From: Verrucomicrobia bacterium UBA1412 | Lineage (GTDB): Bacteria > Verrucomicrobiota > Verrucomicrobiia > Limisphaerales > UBA1412 | Length of the DNA stretch: 47,822 nucleotides | NCBI GenBank assembly: GCA_002305615.1 | Contig: DBPU01000003.1 | Coordinates: forward strand, 1-47,822 | Direction: 5' to 3' | Shown: positions 17,052 through 25,583 of the stretch, one piece after another | Layout: each line of letters starts with the position of its first letter | Numbering within the stretch: the stretch's first letter is position 1 | Translations under genes and position numbers: made by a program | The notes under the pieces: generated by a model | The model's input: the letters and a program-made list of their open reading frames with translations, nothing else | Told to the model about the DNA's origin: nothing | Database searches by the model: none

Positions 17052-17861
17052 ATGGATTGGCTGGTAGTTGTAATTTTAGGGATTATAGAAGGGATAACGG
17101 AGTTTTTGCCGATTTCTTCCACGGGGCATCTGCTCATGGCGCAGGCTTTTTTGCCTTCATTGGATTTCAGTGCCACTCAGCTGGAGATGTTCAACGTGGT
17201 GATCCAAAGCGGAGCGGTGTTGGCTGTGATGGTGGTATTTTATGACCGCTGCCGGGAGCTCCTCGTGGATTGGAAGAAGCCGGAGGTGCGGGATTATCTC
17301 TTCAAGCTGGTGGCGGCATTCGTCATTACCGGGGTGGGCGGGATTGCGCTCAAGAAGCTGGGGATGCGGCTCCCGGATGAGGCGGCTCCGGTGGCGTGGG
17401 CGACATTCATCGGCGGCTTCGTGATTCTGGGAATTGAATACGGAGTCAGGAATAAAAAGCTCAAAGATTATTTGTCCTGGAATGTCGTGATCGCGTTTGG
17501 CGTGGCACAGCTGATTGCGGCGGTTTTTCCGGGGGCATCCCGGAGCGGCACGACGATATTACTGGCCCTGGCGATGGGTTGCAGCCGGAAGACGGCGGTT
17601 GAATTTTCGTTCATCCTGGGGATTCCGACACTGGTTGCAGCCGGGGGGCTGGAATTCGCCGGGTGCTTGAAAGAGGGCGGTATGGAACAACCCTGGGGGC
17701 TTCTGGCGGTGGGTTTAGTGGTTTCGGCGCTTACAGCGTTTGTGGCGGTCAAGTGGCTGTTGAAGTTTGTGCAGTCGCATAATTTTATCGGATTTGGCTG
17801 GTACAGGATTTTCATTGGCGGGCTGATTTTGGGATTTGTCTGGGCAGGGATGATCAAATAG
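17052..17861 (+). CDS. uppP: Undecaprenyl-diphosphatase (BacA/UppP)
   Basis: 269 aa, polytopic. The two catalytic motifs are present: EGITEFLPISSTGHL near the N-terminus and PGASRSGTTILLALAMG in the middle. It removes one phosphate from undecaprenyl diphosphate to recycle the lipid carrier for peptidoglycan, O-antigen and capsule, and gives bacitracin resistance when overexpressed. Seven or eight hydrophobic segments fit the family. No strong ribosome site precedes ATG 17052. Confidence 0.95.
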   Translation: MDWLVVVILGIIEGITEFLPISSTGHLLMAQAFLPSLDFSATQLEMFNVVIQSGAVLAVMVVFYDRCRELLVDWKKPEVRDYLFKLVAAFVITGVGGIALKKLGMRLPDEAAPVAWATFIGGFVILGIEYGVRNKKLKDYLSWNVVIAFGVAQLIAAVFPGASRSGTTILLALAMGCSRKTAVEFSFILGIPTLVAAGGLEFAGCLKEGGMEQPWGLLAVGLVVSALTAFVAVKWLLKFVQSHNFIGFGWYRIFIGGLILGFVWAGMIK

Positions 17862-17938
17862 AGAGCCCCGGATAATGGGATATGGGAAAAGAGAAGAGCA
17901 GATTTTTTAGGAAAGACTTAATTTGTCTGTCTGTTTTG

Positions 17939-17967
17939 TTGACAAGTATGTGCAGGACAGCTAGACT
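17939..17967 (+). promoter_or_regulatory. Strong sigma70-type promoter of the second coiled-coil gene
   Basis: Perfect TTGACA (17939-17944), 17-bp spacer, TAGACT (17962-17967). Transcription should start near 17974, 18 bases before ATG 17992. Confidence 0.65.
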
Positions 17968-17991
17968 CAAACCCGGTATTGTTTTTGGGAC

Positions 17992-18759
17992 ATGTATTTA
18001 AGAATAGCATTGGTAATCGCCCTAGTGGCCGGCTTAGCGTCGGTGGGCGTGAATTACACACAGGTCAAGGAAAAGATTGAGACCTTGCAGAGTGATTTAA
18101 GCAGCACTAAGGACACGTTGAGCACGACTCAGCGCGACTTGAGCAGCACGAAAAATACTTTGAGGGAGACTCAGGATAACTTGAAGGAAACCACTGCCAG
18201 TTTGGTGGATACACGTGCCCAGCTGGATGAGACGGCGAATCGGCTCAGTGAGTCTGAGAAGCTGGCTCAGCAAAAGATGGCCGATCTCGAGCGAACCGAG
18301 AAGAGTCTGACGGATGCCAACTCCAAACTTTCGCGCTGGAATGCGCTGGGGCTGGAGCCCGAGGGTGTGAGGCAGATGCAGGCTGATCTGCGTGATGCGG
18401 TCGTGAATAACACCGCGCTGCTGGATGAAAACAACCTCCTGAACCGTAAAATCGTCCGCATTCAGAATGATCTGGATCGGTACACGAAGGGCGTTCAGAT
18501 GGTGATGTTGCCCGAAGAATTGAAGGGCAAAGTGACGGCTGTGGATCCCAAGTGGGATTTCGTGGTTCTGGATATCGGCTCAGAGAGCGACGTGCAGGAG
18601 CGGGGAGAGCTTTTGGTTTCCCGCGAGGGCCGGCTGATTGCCCGTGTGCGTGTGAACTCGGTTGAGACCAATTATTCGATAGCCAGCGTAATGCCGGGAT
18701 GGTTGACTGACGGCGAGACAATCGTCGAAGGCGACACGGTAATGGCTGCCAAGTTTTAA
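17992..18759 (+). CDS. Membrane-anchored coiled-coil protein with C-terminal beta domain
   Basis: 255 aa. An N-terminal hydrophobic helix (about 3-18) is followed by a Ser/Thr/Leu-rich coiled coil with near-repeats (SDLSSTKDTLSTTQRDLSST) to about residue 165. A globular domain from about 172 has alternating strands: LKGKVTAVDPKWDFVVLDIG, GELLVSREGRLIARVRV, DGETIVEGDTVMA. The pattern suggests a small beta-barrel. Predicted periplasmic. A lipoprotein gene follows nine bases later and a canonical terminator closes the pair. No named family recognised. Confidence 0.75.
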   Translation: MYLRIALVIALVAGLASVGVNYTQVKEKIETLQSDLSSTKDTLSTTQRDLSSTKNTLRETQDNLKETTASLVDTRAQLDETANRLSESEKLAQQKMADLERTEKSLTDANSKLSRWNALGLEPEGVRQMQADLRDAVVNNTALLDENNLLNRKIVRIQNDLDRYTKGVQMVMLPEELKGKVTAVDPKWDFVVLDIGSESDVQERGELLVSREGRLIARVRVNSVETNYSIASVMPGWLTDGETIVEGDTVMAAKF

Positions 18760-18768
18760 TTTTTAGGA

Positions 18769-18960
18769 ATGACTCTGAACTCTAAGAGATTGAGTTTATT
18801 TGCCAGAGTGGTTGTTATCGGCTGGGTTGTATTTTCCGGCTTCATGGTCAGCGGATGCAAAACAACGGAGAACGACTTGGCGAATCAATCCGAGCGGCCG
18901 TGGAATAGTCCGAGTGGCTGGAATAGCCGGATGCCGGTACAGATGATGGAAGGCAGATAG
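18769..18960 (+). CDS. Small lipoprotein
   Basis: 63 aa. Basic start, hydrophobic helix and a lipobox ending at Cys30 (MVSGCK), followed by a short mature part containing SERPWNSPSGWNSRMP. The mature protein of about 34 residues has no recognised domain; the Trp/Pro/Ser-rich core looks conserved rather than random. It is in an operon with the coiled-coil gene, so an envelope-associated partner is plausible. Confidence 0.7.
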   Translation: MTLNSKRLSLFARVVVIGWVVFSGFMVSGCKTTENDLANQSERPWNSPSGWNSRMPVQMMEGR

Positions 18961-18999
18961 AGAGAATACTCTTTGTCAGAGCAAGTGATTTAATGAAAG

Positions 19000-19032
19000 G
19001 CGCTCTCTTATAAGAAAAGAGGGCGCTTTTTT
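19000..19032 (+). terminator. Canonical intrinsic terminator
   Basis: GCGCTCTCTT (19000-19009) pairs with AAGAGGGCGC (19017-19026), one G-T wobble, followed directly by six Ts. It ends the coiled-coil/lipoprotein operon. Confidence 0.8.
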
Positions 19033-19068
19033 CGTTCAGTAAACCGAAAAAGAAATGGAGTAGAAGAG

Positions 19069-19875
19069 ATGAGTTTATTTAATTTAAAGGGTGAAACGGC
19101 GGTGGTTCTGGGTGGAACAGGCGAACTGGGCGGAGCTGCGGCAGAGGCATTGGCGGGAGCCGGGGCCAGGGTCGCCATTCTGGGAAGGAACCGTGAGCGG
19201 GGAGAGGCCCGTGCGGCCGCGATCGAAAAGAAGGGCGGCAAGGCGATTTTTATCCGGGCGGATGCTTTGGATAAGAGTTCGCTGGAAGAGGCTCTGGAGC
19301 AGGTGATCAGCCGACTGGGGAAGCCGACCATTTTAGTCAATGCGGCCGGGGGCAATTCGCCGGAGGGAACTGTGACCGCGGAGCATCCATTTGAGGCGAT
19401 CAAGGCCGATGACTGGCAGAAGCTTTTTGACATGAATCTCCTGGGTGGGATAATGCTTCCCTGCCAGGTCTTCGGGGCTTTCATGCGTGCACAGGGCAAG
19501 GGGAGTATCATTAATTTCGCCAGTGTTTCGGCGCATATACCCTTGTCGCGCGTGGTTGCGTACAGTGCGTCCAAGGCAGCGGTGCTGAACCTGACACGTT
19601 TTCTGGCTCGGGAGTGGGCCCAGAATGGAGTGAGAGTGAACTCGATTACTCCGGGATTTTTCCCAGCCGAGCAGAATCGCTCGCTCCTCTTCAATGCGGA
19701 TGGGAGCCCGAGCGATCGGACCCGGTCCATCTGGGAGCATACGGCTATGAAACGCTTCGGCAAGCCAGAGGAATTGGGAGGAGTCATCGTCTTCCTGGCC
19801 TCAGGGGCTGCCAGCAGCTTCGTGACCGGAACGGATATCCGAATTGACGGAGGTTTCTTATCCCAAACGATTTAG
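19069..19875 (+). CDS. SDR oxidoreductase, D-mannonate oxidoreductase-like
   Basis: 268 aa, classical short-chain dehydrogenase. The NAD(P) site GGTGELGG is near the N-terminus, VNAAGGNSP in the middle, and the catalytic Tyr165/Lys169 lie in YSASK. The region after it (NSITPGFFPAEQNRSLL...KRFGKPEELGG...FVTGTDIRIDGGF) matches the B. subtilis YjmF group, which interconverts D-fructuronate and D-mannonate in hexuronate catabolism. A general 3-ketoacyl/sugar reductase is the alternative. It stands alone behind a terminator. Confidence 0.8.
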   Translation: MSLFNLKGETAVVLGGTGELGGAAAEALAGAGARVAILGRNRERGEARAAAIEKKGGKAIFIRADALDKSSLEEALEQVISRLGKPTILVNAAGGNSPEGTVTAEHPFEAIKADDWQKLFDMNLLGGIMLPCQVFGAFMRAQGKGSIINFASVSAHIPLSRVVAYSASKAAVLNLTRFLAREWAQNGVRVNSITPGFFPAEQNRSLLFNADGSPSDRTRSIWEHTAMKRFGKPEELGGVIVFLASGAASSFVTGTDIRIDGGFLSQTI

Positions 19876-19905
19876 GTTGAGGCTGAACGGGGTTCGATTT
19901 TCCGC

Positions 19906-20418
19906 TTAGTAATCGTAGAGGCCGCTGTCGTGGCTGTAGCCGCCGCCTCCATAGGGGCCGCATCCGTAAGGGTCTTCAGCGGTGCCGTCTTCACCCATGC
20001 CGAAGATGTCGCCCATTTCCTCTTCGATTTTCTCGGGGTCTTCTCCTTTTTCCAGACGCTTAATGGCCTGGTCGAACTCCTTGGGAATGACGCCTGAGGG
20101 GAGAGCGTCTTTCATTTTCTTCATGAGATGCGCCAGATGTTTGGGGTTATTCTGGTCGACATACTCCATATCTTTTTCGATATCACCCATGACCTGCTCC
20201 ATCCGGGCTTCTTCGGCCGGGGAGAGCATGGGCTCATCATGTTCGGAGGGTGCGGCGGGCTCTTCTGCACCGCGCGGAGCGGCAAAACGGCTCATCATTT
20301 TTTCCATTTTGGCATTGCCGCACTTAGGGCAATGGGGGACGCTGGGCGGAGTGAGAGTTTTGGACAAAAAGCTGAAAACCTTTTTGCATTTTGAACAGGC
20401 GTATTCGTAAATCGGCAT
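19906..20418 (-). CDS. FmdB-type zinc-ribbon protein
   Basis: 170 aa. The N-terminal FmdB regulatory-protein domain starts MPIYEYACSKCKKVF with zinc ligands Cys8, Cys11, Cys30 and Cys33, and a KMMSRFAAPRG segment follows. The remaining 110 residues are acidic, with a helical stretch (ARMEQVMGDIEKDMEY) and a Gly/Tyr-rich tail (YGCGPYGGGGYSHD). Function of the family is not settled; it was first seen near formamidase/formylmethanofuran genes. Single gene, convergent with the SDR. Confidence 0.85.
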   Translation of the reverse strand: MPIYEYACSKCKKVFSFLSKTLTPPSVPHCPKCGNAKMEKMMSRFAAPRGAEEPAAPSEHDEPMLSPAEEARMEQVMGDIEKDMEYVDQNNPKHLAHLMKKMKDALPSGVIPKEFDQAIKRLEKGEDPEKIEEEMGDIFGMGEDGTAEDPYGCGPYGGGGYSHDSGLYDY

Positions 20419-20610
20419 AGCAAAAATCTGTTGATTAACTCAATCGCAGGCTCCCGCAGAGAGCCATTACAGCAATAGGATAACATATATTTTGGAAGGT
20501 ACAATTTTGAAATAGGGTTTCCGGGATTCTTTTACATTGCCGGGGGAAAAAGCGGGCTGAGCGAAGGGAAAAAGGAAAGAAAGAAGTTTTGTTTTGGATG
20601 AATAAGCGGC

Positions 20611-20639
20611 TTGCCAAAGGGGAGGTGCGGGAGTAGAAT
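20611..20639 (+). promoter_or_regulatory. Promoter of the ADP-ribosylglycohydrolase-like gene
   Basis: TTGCCA (20611-20616), 17-bp spacer, TAGAAT (20634-20639). The predicted transcription start (about 20646) coincides with the ATG, implying a leaderless message. Confidence 0.5.
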
Positions 20640-20645
20640 TTGTGT

Positions 20646-22316
20646 ATGTTTTTTAGGGGTAAGTTCTTTTCTTTTTGTTTGGCGTCTGCATTGGCCACGG
20701 TTGCAGTACAGGCAGCTTCGAGGACAATTACGGTAAAGGAATACCGCGACAAGATGGCGGCGGGCTGGGCCGGGCAAATCGTGGGTGTCTGCGTCGGTGC
20801 GCCAACGGAATTCAAATGGGGCGACAAAATTATCCCGCTTGAGTCGGTTCCGACCTGGAAGCCGGCGATGATCAACGATGCCTTTGGGCAGGATGATCTG
20901 TACGTGGAGATGACGTTTCTGAGGACGCTGGAGGAGTACGGTCTGGAATGCTCCATACGGCAGGCTGGGATTGATTTCGCCAACAGCGAGTATCCCCTCT
21001 GGTGCGCGAATGACGCGGGCCGCAAGAATCTGAGAAAGGGAATCGCTCCGCCGGACTCGAGCCATCCTCAATTTAATAAGTGCCCCAATGATATTGATTA
21101 CCAGATTGAGGCTGATTTTTCGGGCTTGATCGCGCCGGGCATCCCGCAGGCGGCCGTGGACCTGGGTGAGAAATTCGGGCGTCTGATGAATTATAGTGAC
21201 GGGCTTTATGCGGGGCAATTTATGGGAGCGCTCTATGCGGAGGCTTTTTTCGAAACCGACCGGGTGAAGCTGGTAGAGAAGGCACTCAAAGCGATCCCGC
21301 AGGAGAGCCAATATGCCGAGATGGCCAGAGACATGCTCAAATGGTATCGGCAATACCCCGGAGATTGGGAAGCGACCTGGCGTGAATGCCAGAAGAAGTA
21401 CAGGGAGACCCCCGAATACCAGAAGTCTTCCAATGGGGGAATCGACTGCAAGATCAACGGGGCGTATGTACTGCTGGGTCTTCTCTATGGGGAAGGCGAT
21501 TTGATGGAGACGGTCGTCATCTCCTGCCGCGGCGGACAGGACTCGGATTGCAATCCCTCTTCATCGGCGGGGGTACTTTTTACGACAGTCGGATTTGAGG
21601 CTCTGCCCAAGACTTATACAGAGCTTCTGGACCGTAAGACTCCCTTCAATCACACGGCGTATAACTACCCGGCGCTCTTGGATGTCTCCGAGAAGCTGGC
21701 GCGGCAAGTGGTTTTGAAATATGGAGGAAAGATTACGCGAAATGAGGTGGGAGAGGAGATTTTCGTTATTCCGGATATAGACGTCAAACCGAGCAAGATG
21801 GTTTACAGCTGGGATCCGGAGCCGATTGAAGGGAGCAAATTCACGCCCGAAGAGATGGCGAAGATCAAATGGGCTACGGTTTCTTCGCAGGTCAAAAAGG
21901 CGACGGAGGAGCTCTTTCCCGGATGGCAGATATCCAATTGCGGAGAGGATATGAACCCGGGACTCCGGCAGGATTGGCAGGGAGAGAAGAATGTACTCTG
22001 CGTGCATCCGCTGGACCGTGAAACGGGATGCTCGCTCAAGAGGACGATTTCAGTAGGCAAGGATAAAAAGACGCTGCTGCGCTTGCAGGTGGGCAGAGAC
22101 CCGCAGGGGGATTTCGACCTGATCGTGAAAGCCGGCGGCAAGGAGATTTACCGCGGAGAGGTCGGGAAAACAACGACAGTAAACCACTGGCTGAAGCTTT
22201 CTCTGGATTTATCCGAGTTTGCAGGTAAAGATGTGGAGCTGGAACTGATCAACCAGCCCAGCGGCTGGCAATGGGAAGCCGCTTACTGGAAGACGATCGA
22301 GATTGTCGAAGAATAG
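20646..22316 (+). CDS. Secreted ADP-ribosylglycohydrolase-family protein with C-terminal beta domain
   Basis: 556 aa from ATG 20646 (TTG 20640 is less likely). A signal peptide (FFSFCLASALATVAVQAAS) predicts export. The ADP-ribosyl-GH fold is marked by GWAGQIVGVCVGAPTEF, an Asp pair in GQDDLYVEMTF, NDIDYQIEADFSG and GGQDSDCNPSSSAG, the last two matching the family's metal-binding Asp motifs. After about residue 400 a beta-rich domain follows (LRLQVGRDPQGDFDLIVKAGG, then WLKLSLDLSEFAGKDVELEL), like galactose-binding modules. The GH78 gene begins 34 bases later. An exported member next to a rhamnosidase suggests action on a sugar substrate rather than protein ADP-ribose, but this is inference. 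Confidence 0.8.
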   Translation: MFFRGKFFSFCLASALATVAVQAASRTITVKEYRDKMAAGWAGQIVGVCVGAPTEFKWGDKIIPLESVPTWKPAMINDAFGQDDLYVEMTFLRTLEEYGLECSIRQAGIDFANSEYPLWCANDAGRKNLRKGIAPPDSSHPQFNKCPNDIDYQIEADFSGLIAPGIPQAAVDLGEKFGRLMNYSDGLYAGQFMGALYAEAFFETDRVKLVEKALKAIPQESQYAEMARDMLKWYRQYPGDWEATWRECQKKYRETPEYQKSSNGGIDCKINGAYVLLGLLYGEGDLMETVVISCRGGQDSDCNPSSSAGVLFTTVGFEALPKTYTELLDRKTPFNHTAYNYPALLDVSEKLARQVVLKYGGKITRNEVGEEIFVIPDIDVKPSKMVYSWDPEPIEGSKFTPEEMAKIKWATVSSQVKKATEELFPGWQISNCGEDMNPGLRQDWQGEKNVLCVHPLDRETGCSLKRTISVGKDKKTLLRLQVGRDPQGDFDLIVKAGGKEIYRGEVGKTTTVNHWLKLSLDLSEFAGKDVELELINQPSGWQWEAAYWKTIEIVEE

Positions 22317-22350
22317 AAGCCGTTAAAAAAGAGAACATCAATTTAGAGGT

Positions 22351-25107
22351 ATGAGAAAAGAGATTAGGGTATTTCTGGCAAGTGCAGTGTTACTGGGGTT
22401 ATTCATGTTGCCCACGGCTGCATGGGCGATTTTCAGCGGTGTGGATCCGGTGGATTTACGATGCGAGTATCTCAAGAATCCGCTGGGTTTGGATGTGAAG
22501 AATCCGCGTTTATTCTGGAAGCTCGAAGCCAAAGACCAGAGCTCCAGAGGGCTTTCGCAGCGGGCATACCGGATTGAGGTGGCGAGCTCGGAGCGGCTTC
22601 TGAAGCTGGGTCAGGCGGACCTCTGGGATTCGGGGATCGTAAGGAGTTCGGACACCACGCAGATCGAGTATGAGGGCGAGGCGCTTCGTTATCCGATGAA
22701 TTGCTGGTGGCGGGTCCGGGTATCGGATCAGGCGGGCAATTGGAGCAACTGGAGCGAGCCGGCTTTCTGGACCGTGGGGCCGATGCGCGAAAAAGACTGG
22801 AATGCAGAATGGGTGGGGACCGATGAGGTGTTTGTGCCGAGCAAGGATATGGCCAAACCAGAGCCCAGTATGGCGAATCCGTGGATTCGTAAGACTTATG
22901 AGCTGCAAGAGATTCCGGCAAGCGCCCTGATGTATGTGGCCTCCTGCGGATACCATGAGCTTTATATCAACGGGGTCCGGGTGGGCGATGAAGTGTTGAG
23001 CCCGAGCGTTTCGGATTTGAGCAAGAGAGCTCTTTACAAGACCTATAACATCGCTTCCTATCTGCAAGAGGGGAAGAACAGCGTGGTGATCTGGCTCGGT
23101 GTGGGCTGGGGCGGATACGTCAACTATGAAACAGCGAATAAGCCGCGCACGCCGATGGTGCTGGCCCAGGCGGACCTTGTTTTCAACAGCAGAAAGGGCA
23201 AAAAAGAAACTCAATGGGTGACGGATTCGACATGGAAGACGCATCCGAGCCCGAGTTACCTCCTGGGTATCTGGATGTGGCCCTCCTTTGGCGGAGAGCT
23301 TTACGATGCGACTAAGGAGCTGGAAGGCTGGAGCAGTCCAGAGCTGGATGACTCAAGCTGGAAAGCGGTCAAGGTGTATACGCCGGGCATACAGGTTTCG
23401 GCTAATCGTGTGGAAGGCAATCGGCTGATCGGAACATTGAAACCGGTGAGCGTGGAGAGGCTTGATTCGGGGTTGGTGAAGATCGATATGGGCTGCAATT
23501 ATACGGGGTGGCTTCGTTTCAAGATGAAGGGAGCGGCCGGGCAGCGGGTCAATATGCGTTGGTCGGAGCGGCCGGATAAAGAGAATACGTTTTTCCTGAC
23601 ATCCTCCTATATTTTCGGGGATTCGGGAGAGGGGACTTTTGAGCATCGGTTCAACTATGCGACCGGGCGGTGGATTTATGTGGATGGGCTGGATTATCTG
23701 CCGGAAGTGGAGGATATTTCGGGCTACGTGATCAATACGGATTATGAACGGGCCGGCAGTTTTAAATCGGATAACGAGCTCTTCAACCGCATTTATGACA
23801 CAGCGCTCTGGACTTTCGAGAATCTGTCGCTGGGTGGATATGTGGTGGACTGCCCGCATCGCGAGCGGATGGGCTATGGCGGCGACGGCAGCGCGACTTT
23901 GAACATGGGAATGGGGAATTTCGGACTGGGAGCGCTCTATTACAAATGGGCGGCAGACTGGCGCGACGTGCAGCGGGAAGACGGCTGGGTTCCGTATACG
24001 GCTCCGACCTACTGGGGCGGCGGCGGACCTGCCTGGAGCGGATTCATCATCTACATGCCTTGGGAGGTTTATCTGCAATACGGGGATAAACGGGTGCTGG
24101 AAGAGACGTATCCGGCGATGCAGCGCTGGCTGGGATTCCTGGAGAAGAATTCGAAGGATGGTATCCTGGTGCCCTGGGGACCGCACATTGAGTTTCTGGG
24201 CGATTGGTTGAGGCCCGGTTTCACGGGCGGGACTCCGGAGGAGGATCTTTGCCTGAACAACTGCTACTGGGTTTACAATCTGGAGCTGGCGGCGAAGGTT
24301 GCCGATGTGCTGGGGCTCTCAAGCGATGCTGATACCTGGAGAGGGCGTGCGGCAGAAGTGCGCGAGGCGACGAACGGGCGCTTTTTGAACCCGGAAGAAG
24401 GGACCTATGCCAGCGGTTTGCAGGCTTATCAGGCGATGGCGCTCTTGGCGGGGATCCCGACTGAAGAGATGCAAAAAGAGGCCTGGAAACGGCTGGAAGA
24501 GGATATTCTCCAGACGCGCAACGGGCATATCCATGCGGGAATCACCGGGGGTGCCTTTTTATTCAAGGCGTTGCAGGATGCCGGGAGAAACGATCTTATT
24601 TACCCGATGGTGGCAGCGCGGGATTATCCGAGCTGGGGCGATATGCTCAGCAAAGGAGCGACCACGTTTTGGGAAGACTGGGAAGGCGACGGGAGCAAAA
24701 ACCATAGCTTTTTGCACAGCTCCTATCTCTATGTAGGCAACTGGTTCATCGAGGGATTGGGCGGAATCAGGGCGCCTCGGGAGAGTGCCCATAGAGGTTT
24801 CAGACATTTTGTTATCGAGCCCGGATATCAGCCCGGTGAGAAAGGTCTCACACGGGTGGAAAGCTCTTATGACTCCATCGCCGGGAAAATCGTTTCCAAC
24901 TGGGAGGTGCGCCATCACAAGATGTTTGCGAAAGTGGTCGTGCCGCCAAACTGCACTGCGGAGATGAAATTCCCTGTTTCGCTGGAGAATGTGTTTGAGA
25001 GCGCTGAGCCGGTGACGAACGTCAAAGGAATTCAGTTGAAAGATCTGCGGGAGCAGTCACTGATTTTAAGTTCAGGCACCTATTTCTTTGAAGTGTGGCT
25101 TAAATAG
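22351..25107 (+). CDS. Secreted GH78 alpha-L-rhamnosidase
   Basis: 918 aa with a signal peptide (ASAVLLGLFMLPTAAWA). Domain order fits GH78: N-terminal beta modules beginning DPVDLRCEYLKNPLGLD, a rhamnosidase N domain (YELYINGVRVGDEVLSP type), the (alpha/alpha)6 barrel and a C-terminal sandwich. Catalytic-site residues Asp500, Glu505 and Asp512 in DCPHRERMGYGGD have the same spacing as Asp567/Glu572/Asp579 of Bacillus RhaB, and Glu775 in TFWEDWEG matches its base Glu841. It releases L-rhamnose from plant polysaccharides or glycosides. Probably co-transcribed with the upstream ADP-ribosylglycohydrolase-like gene. Confidence 0.94.
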   Translation: MRKEIRVFLASAVLLGLFMLPTAAWAIFSGVDPVDLRCEYLKNPLGLDVKNPRLFWKLEAKDQSSRGLSQRAYRIEVASSERLLKLGQADLWDSGIVRSSDTTQIEYEGEALRYPMNCWWRVRVSDQAGNWSNWSEPAFWTVGPMREKDWNAEWVGTDEVFVPSKDMAKPEPSMANPWIRKTYELQEIPASALMYVASCGYHELYINGVRVGDEVLSPSVSDLSKRALYKTYNIASYLQEGKNSVVIWLGVGWGGYVNYETANKPRTPMVLAQADLVFNSRKGKKETQWVTDSTWKTHPSPSYLLGIWMWPSFGGELYDATKELEGWSSPELDDSSWKAVKVYTPGIQVSANRVEGNRLIGTLKPVSVERLDSGLVKIDMGCNYTGWLRFKMKGAAGQRVNMRWSERPDKENTFFLTSSYIFGDSGEGTFEHRFNYATGRWIYVDGLDYLPEVEDISGYVINTDYERAGSFKSDNELFNRIYDTALWTFENLSLGGYVVDCPHRERMGYGGDGSATLNMGMGNFGLGALYYKWAADWRDVQREDGWVPYTAPTYWGGGGPAWSGFIIYMPWEVYLQYGDKRVLEETYPAMQRWLGFLEKNSKDGILVPWGPHIEFLGDWLRPGFTGGTPEEDLCLNNCYWVYNLELAAKVADVLGLSSDADTWRGRAAEVREATNGRFLNPEEGTYASGLQAYQAMALLAGIPTEEMQKEAWKRLEEDILQTRNGHIHAGITGGAFLFKALQDAGRNDLIYPMVAARDYPSWGDMLSKGATTFWEDWEGDGSKNHSFLHSSYLYVGNWFIEGLGGIRAPRESAHRGFRHFVIEPGYQPGEKGLTRVESSYDSIAGKIVSNWEVRHHKMFAKVVVPPNCTAEMKFPVSLENVFESAEPVTNVKGIQLKDLREQSLILSSGTYFFEVWLK

Positions 25108-25222
25108 TGGTAAACCTAGGCACGGAGGGGAAATCGGTTTTCTCTGGGTTGGAGTTTATCTGACAGAGACGGACCGCTTTTCCGGTTAAACCTCGGCTGA
25201 GGCTCTCGTGATCAGAATATGG

Positions 25223-25247
25223 AGGGGTAAAGAGAATAAATACCCCT
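25223..25247 (+). other. Inverted repeat in the gap after the rhamnosidase gene
   Basis: AGGGGTA (25223-25229) and TACCCCT (25241-25247) pair perfectly around an 11-nt A-rich loop. No T-tract follows. The rest of the gap (25108-25307) shows nothing else clear. Confidence 0.3.
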
Positions 25248-25307
25248 AAGGATGGAATCACTTCTCCTAACGAAAAAGGGTTATTGATTCCTGAGGAATG
25301 GAAGAAA

Positions 25308-25583
25308 ATGCTGACAATAGGTTCTTATCAATTTCGTGCTGATACGATACCGCTCCGGAGCGGATCCTTGCTGCTGATACAAGGCAGCAAAGGGATGCTG
25401 GGCTGCGGGTATCTGAGTGTGGATACGGCTGAAAAGCTGGGAGATGCATTGGCGGTCGTCACGGGGGTCAAATCCTATGAGGATATGCTGAAGGCGAAGG
25501 TAAAAAAGGTTTCTTCGGCTGCGGCACTCATGGGTGTAAAAGAGGGAATGAGCGGCGAGGAAGCGCTCATAATCATGCGATGA
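25308..25583 (+). CDS. DUF1805 family protein
   Basis: 91 aa from ATG 25308, chosen because GAGGA lies ten bases upstream; the TTG at 25284 adds non-conserved residues. Matches the DUF1805 (B. subtilis YunC-type) pattern: PLRSGSLLLIQGSKGMLGCGYL, then VDTAEKLGDALAVVTGVKSYEDML, then GVKEGMSGEEAL. Structure-only family, function unknown. Its TGA overlaps the ATG of the next gene (ATGA), so translation is coupled to the methyltransferase. Confidence 0.85.
   Translation: MLTIGSYQFRADTIPLRSGSLLLIQGSKGMLGCGYLSVDTAEKLGDALAVVTGVKSYEDMLKAKVKKVSSAAALMGVKEGMSGEEALIIMR

Noticed and set aside
2458..25107. A polysaccharide utilisation locus joining GH95 and GH78
   Set aside because: The genes are 17 kb apart with housekeeping genes between, and no SusC/SusD or dedicated transporter is present.
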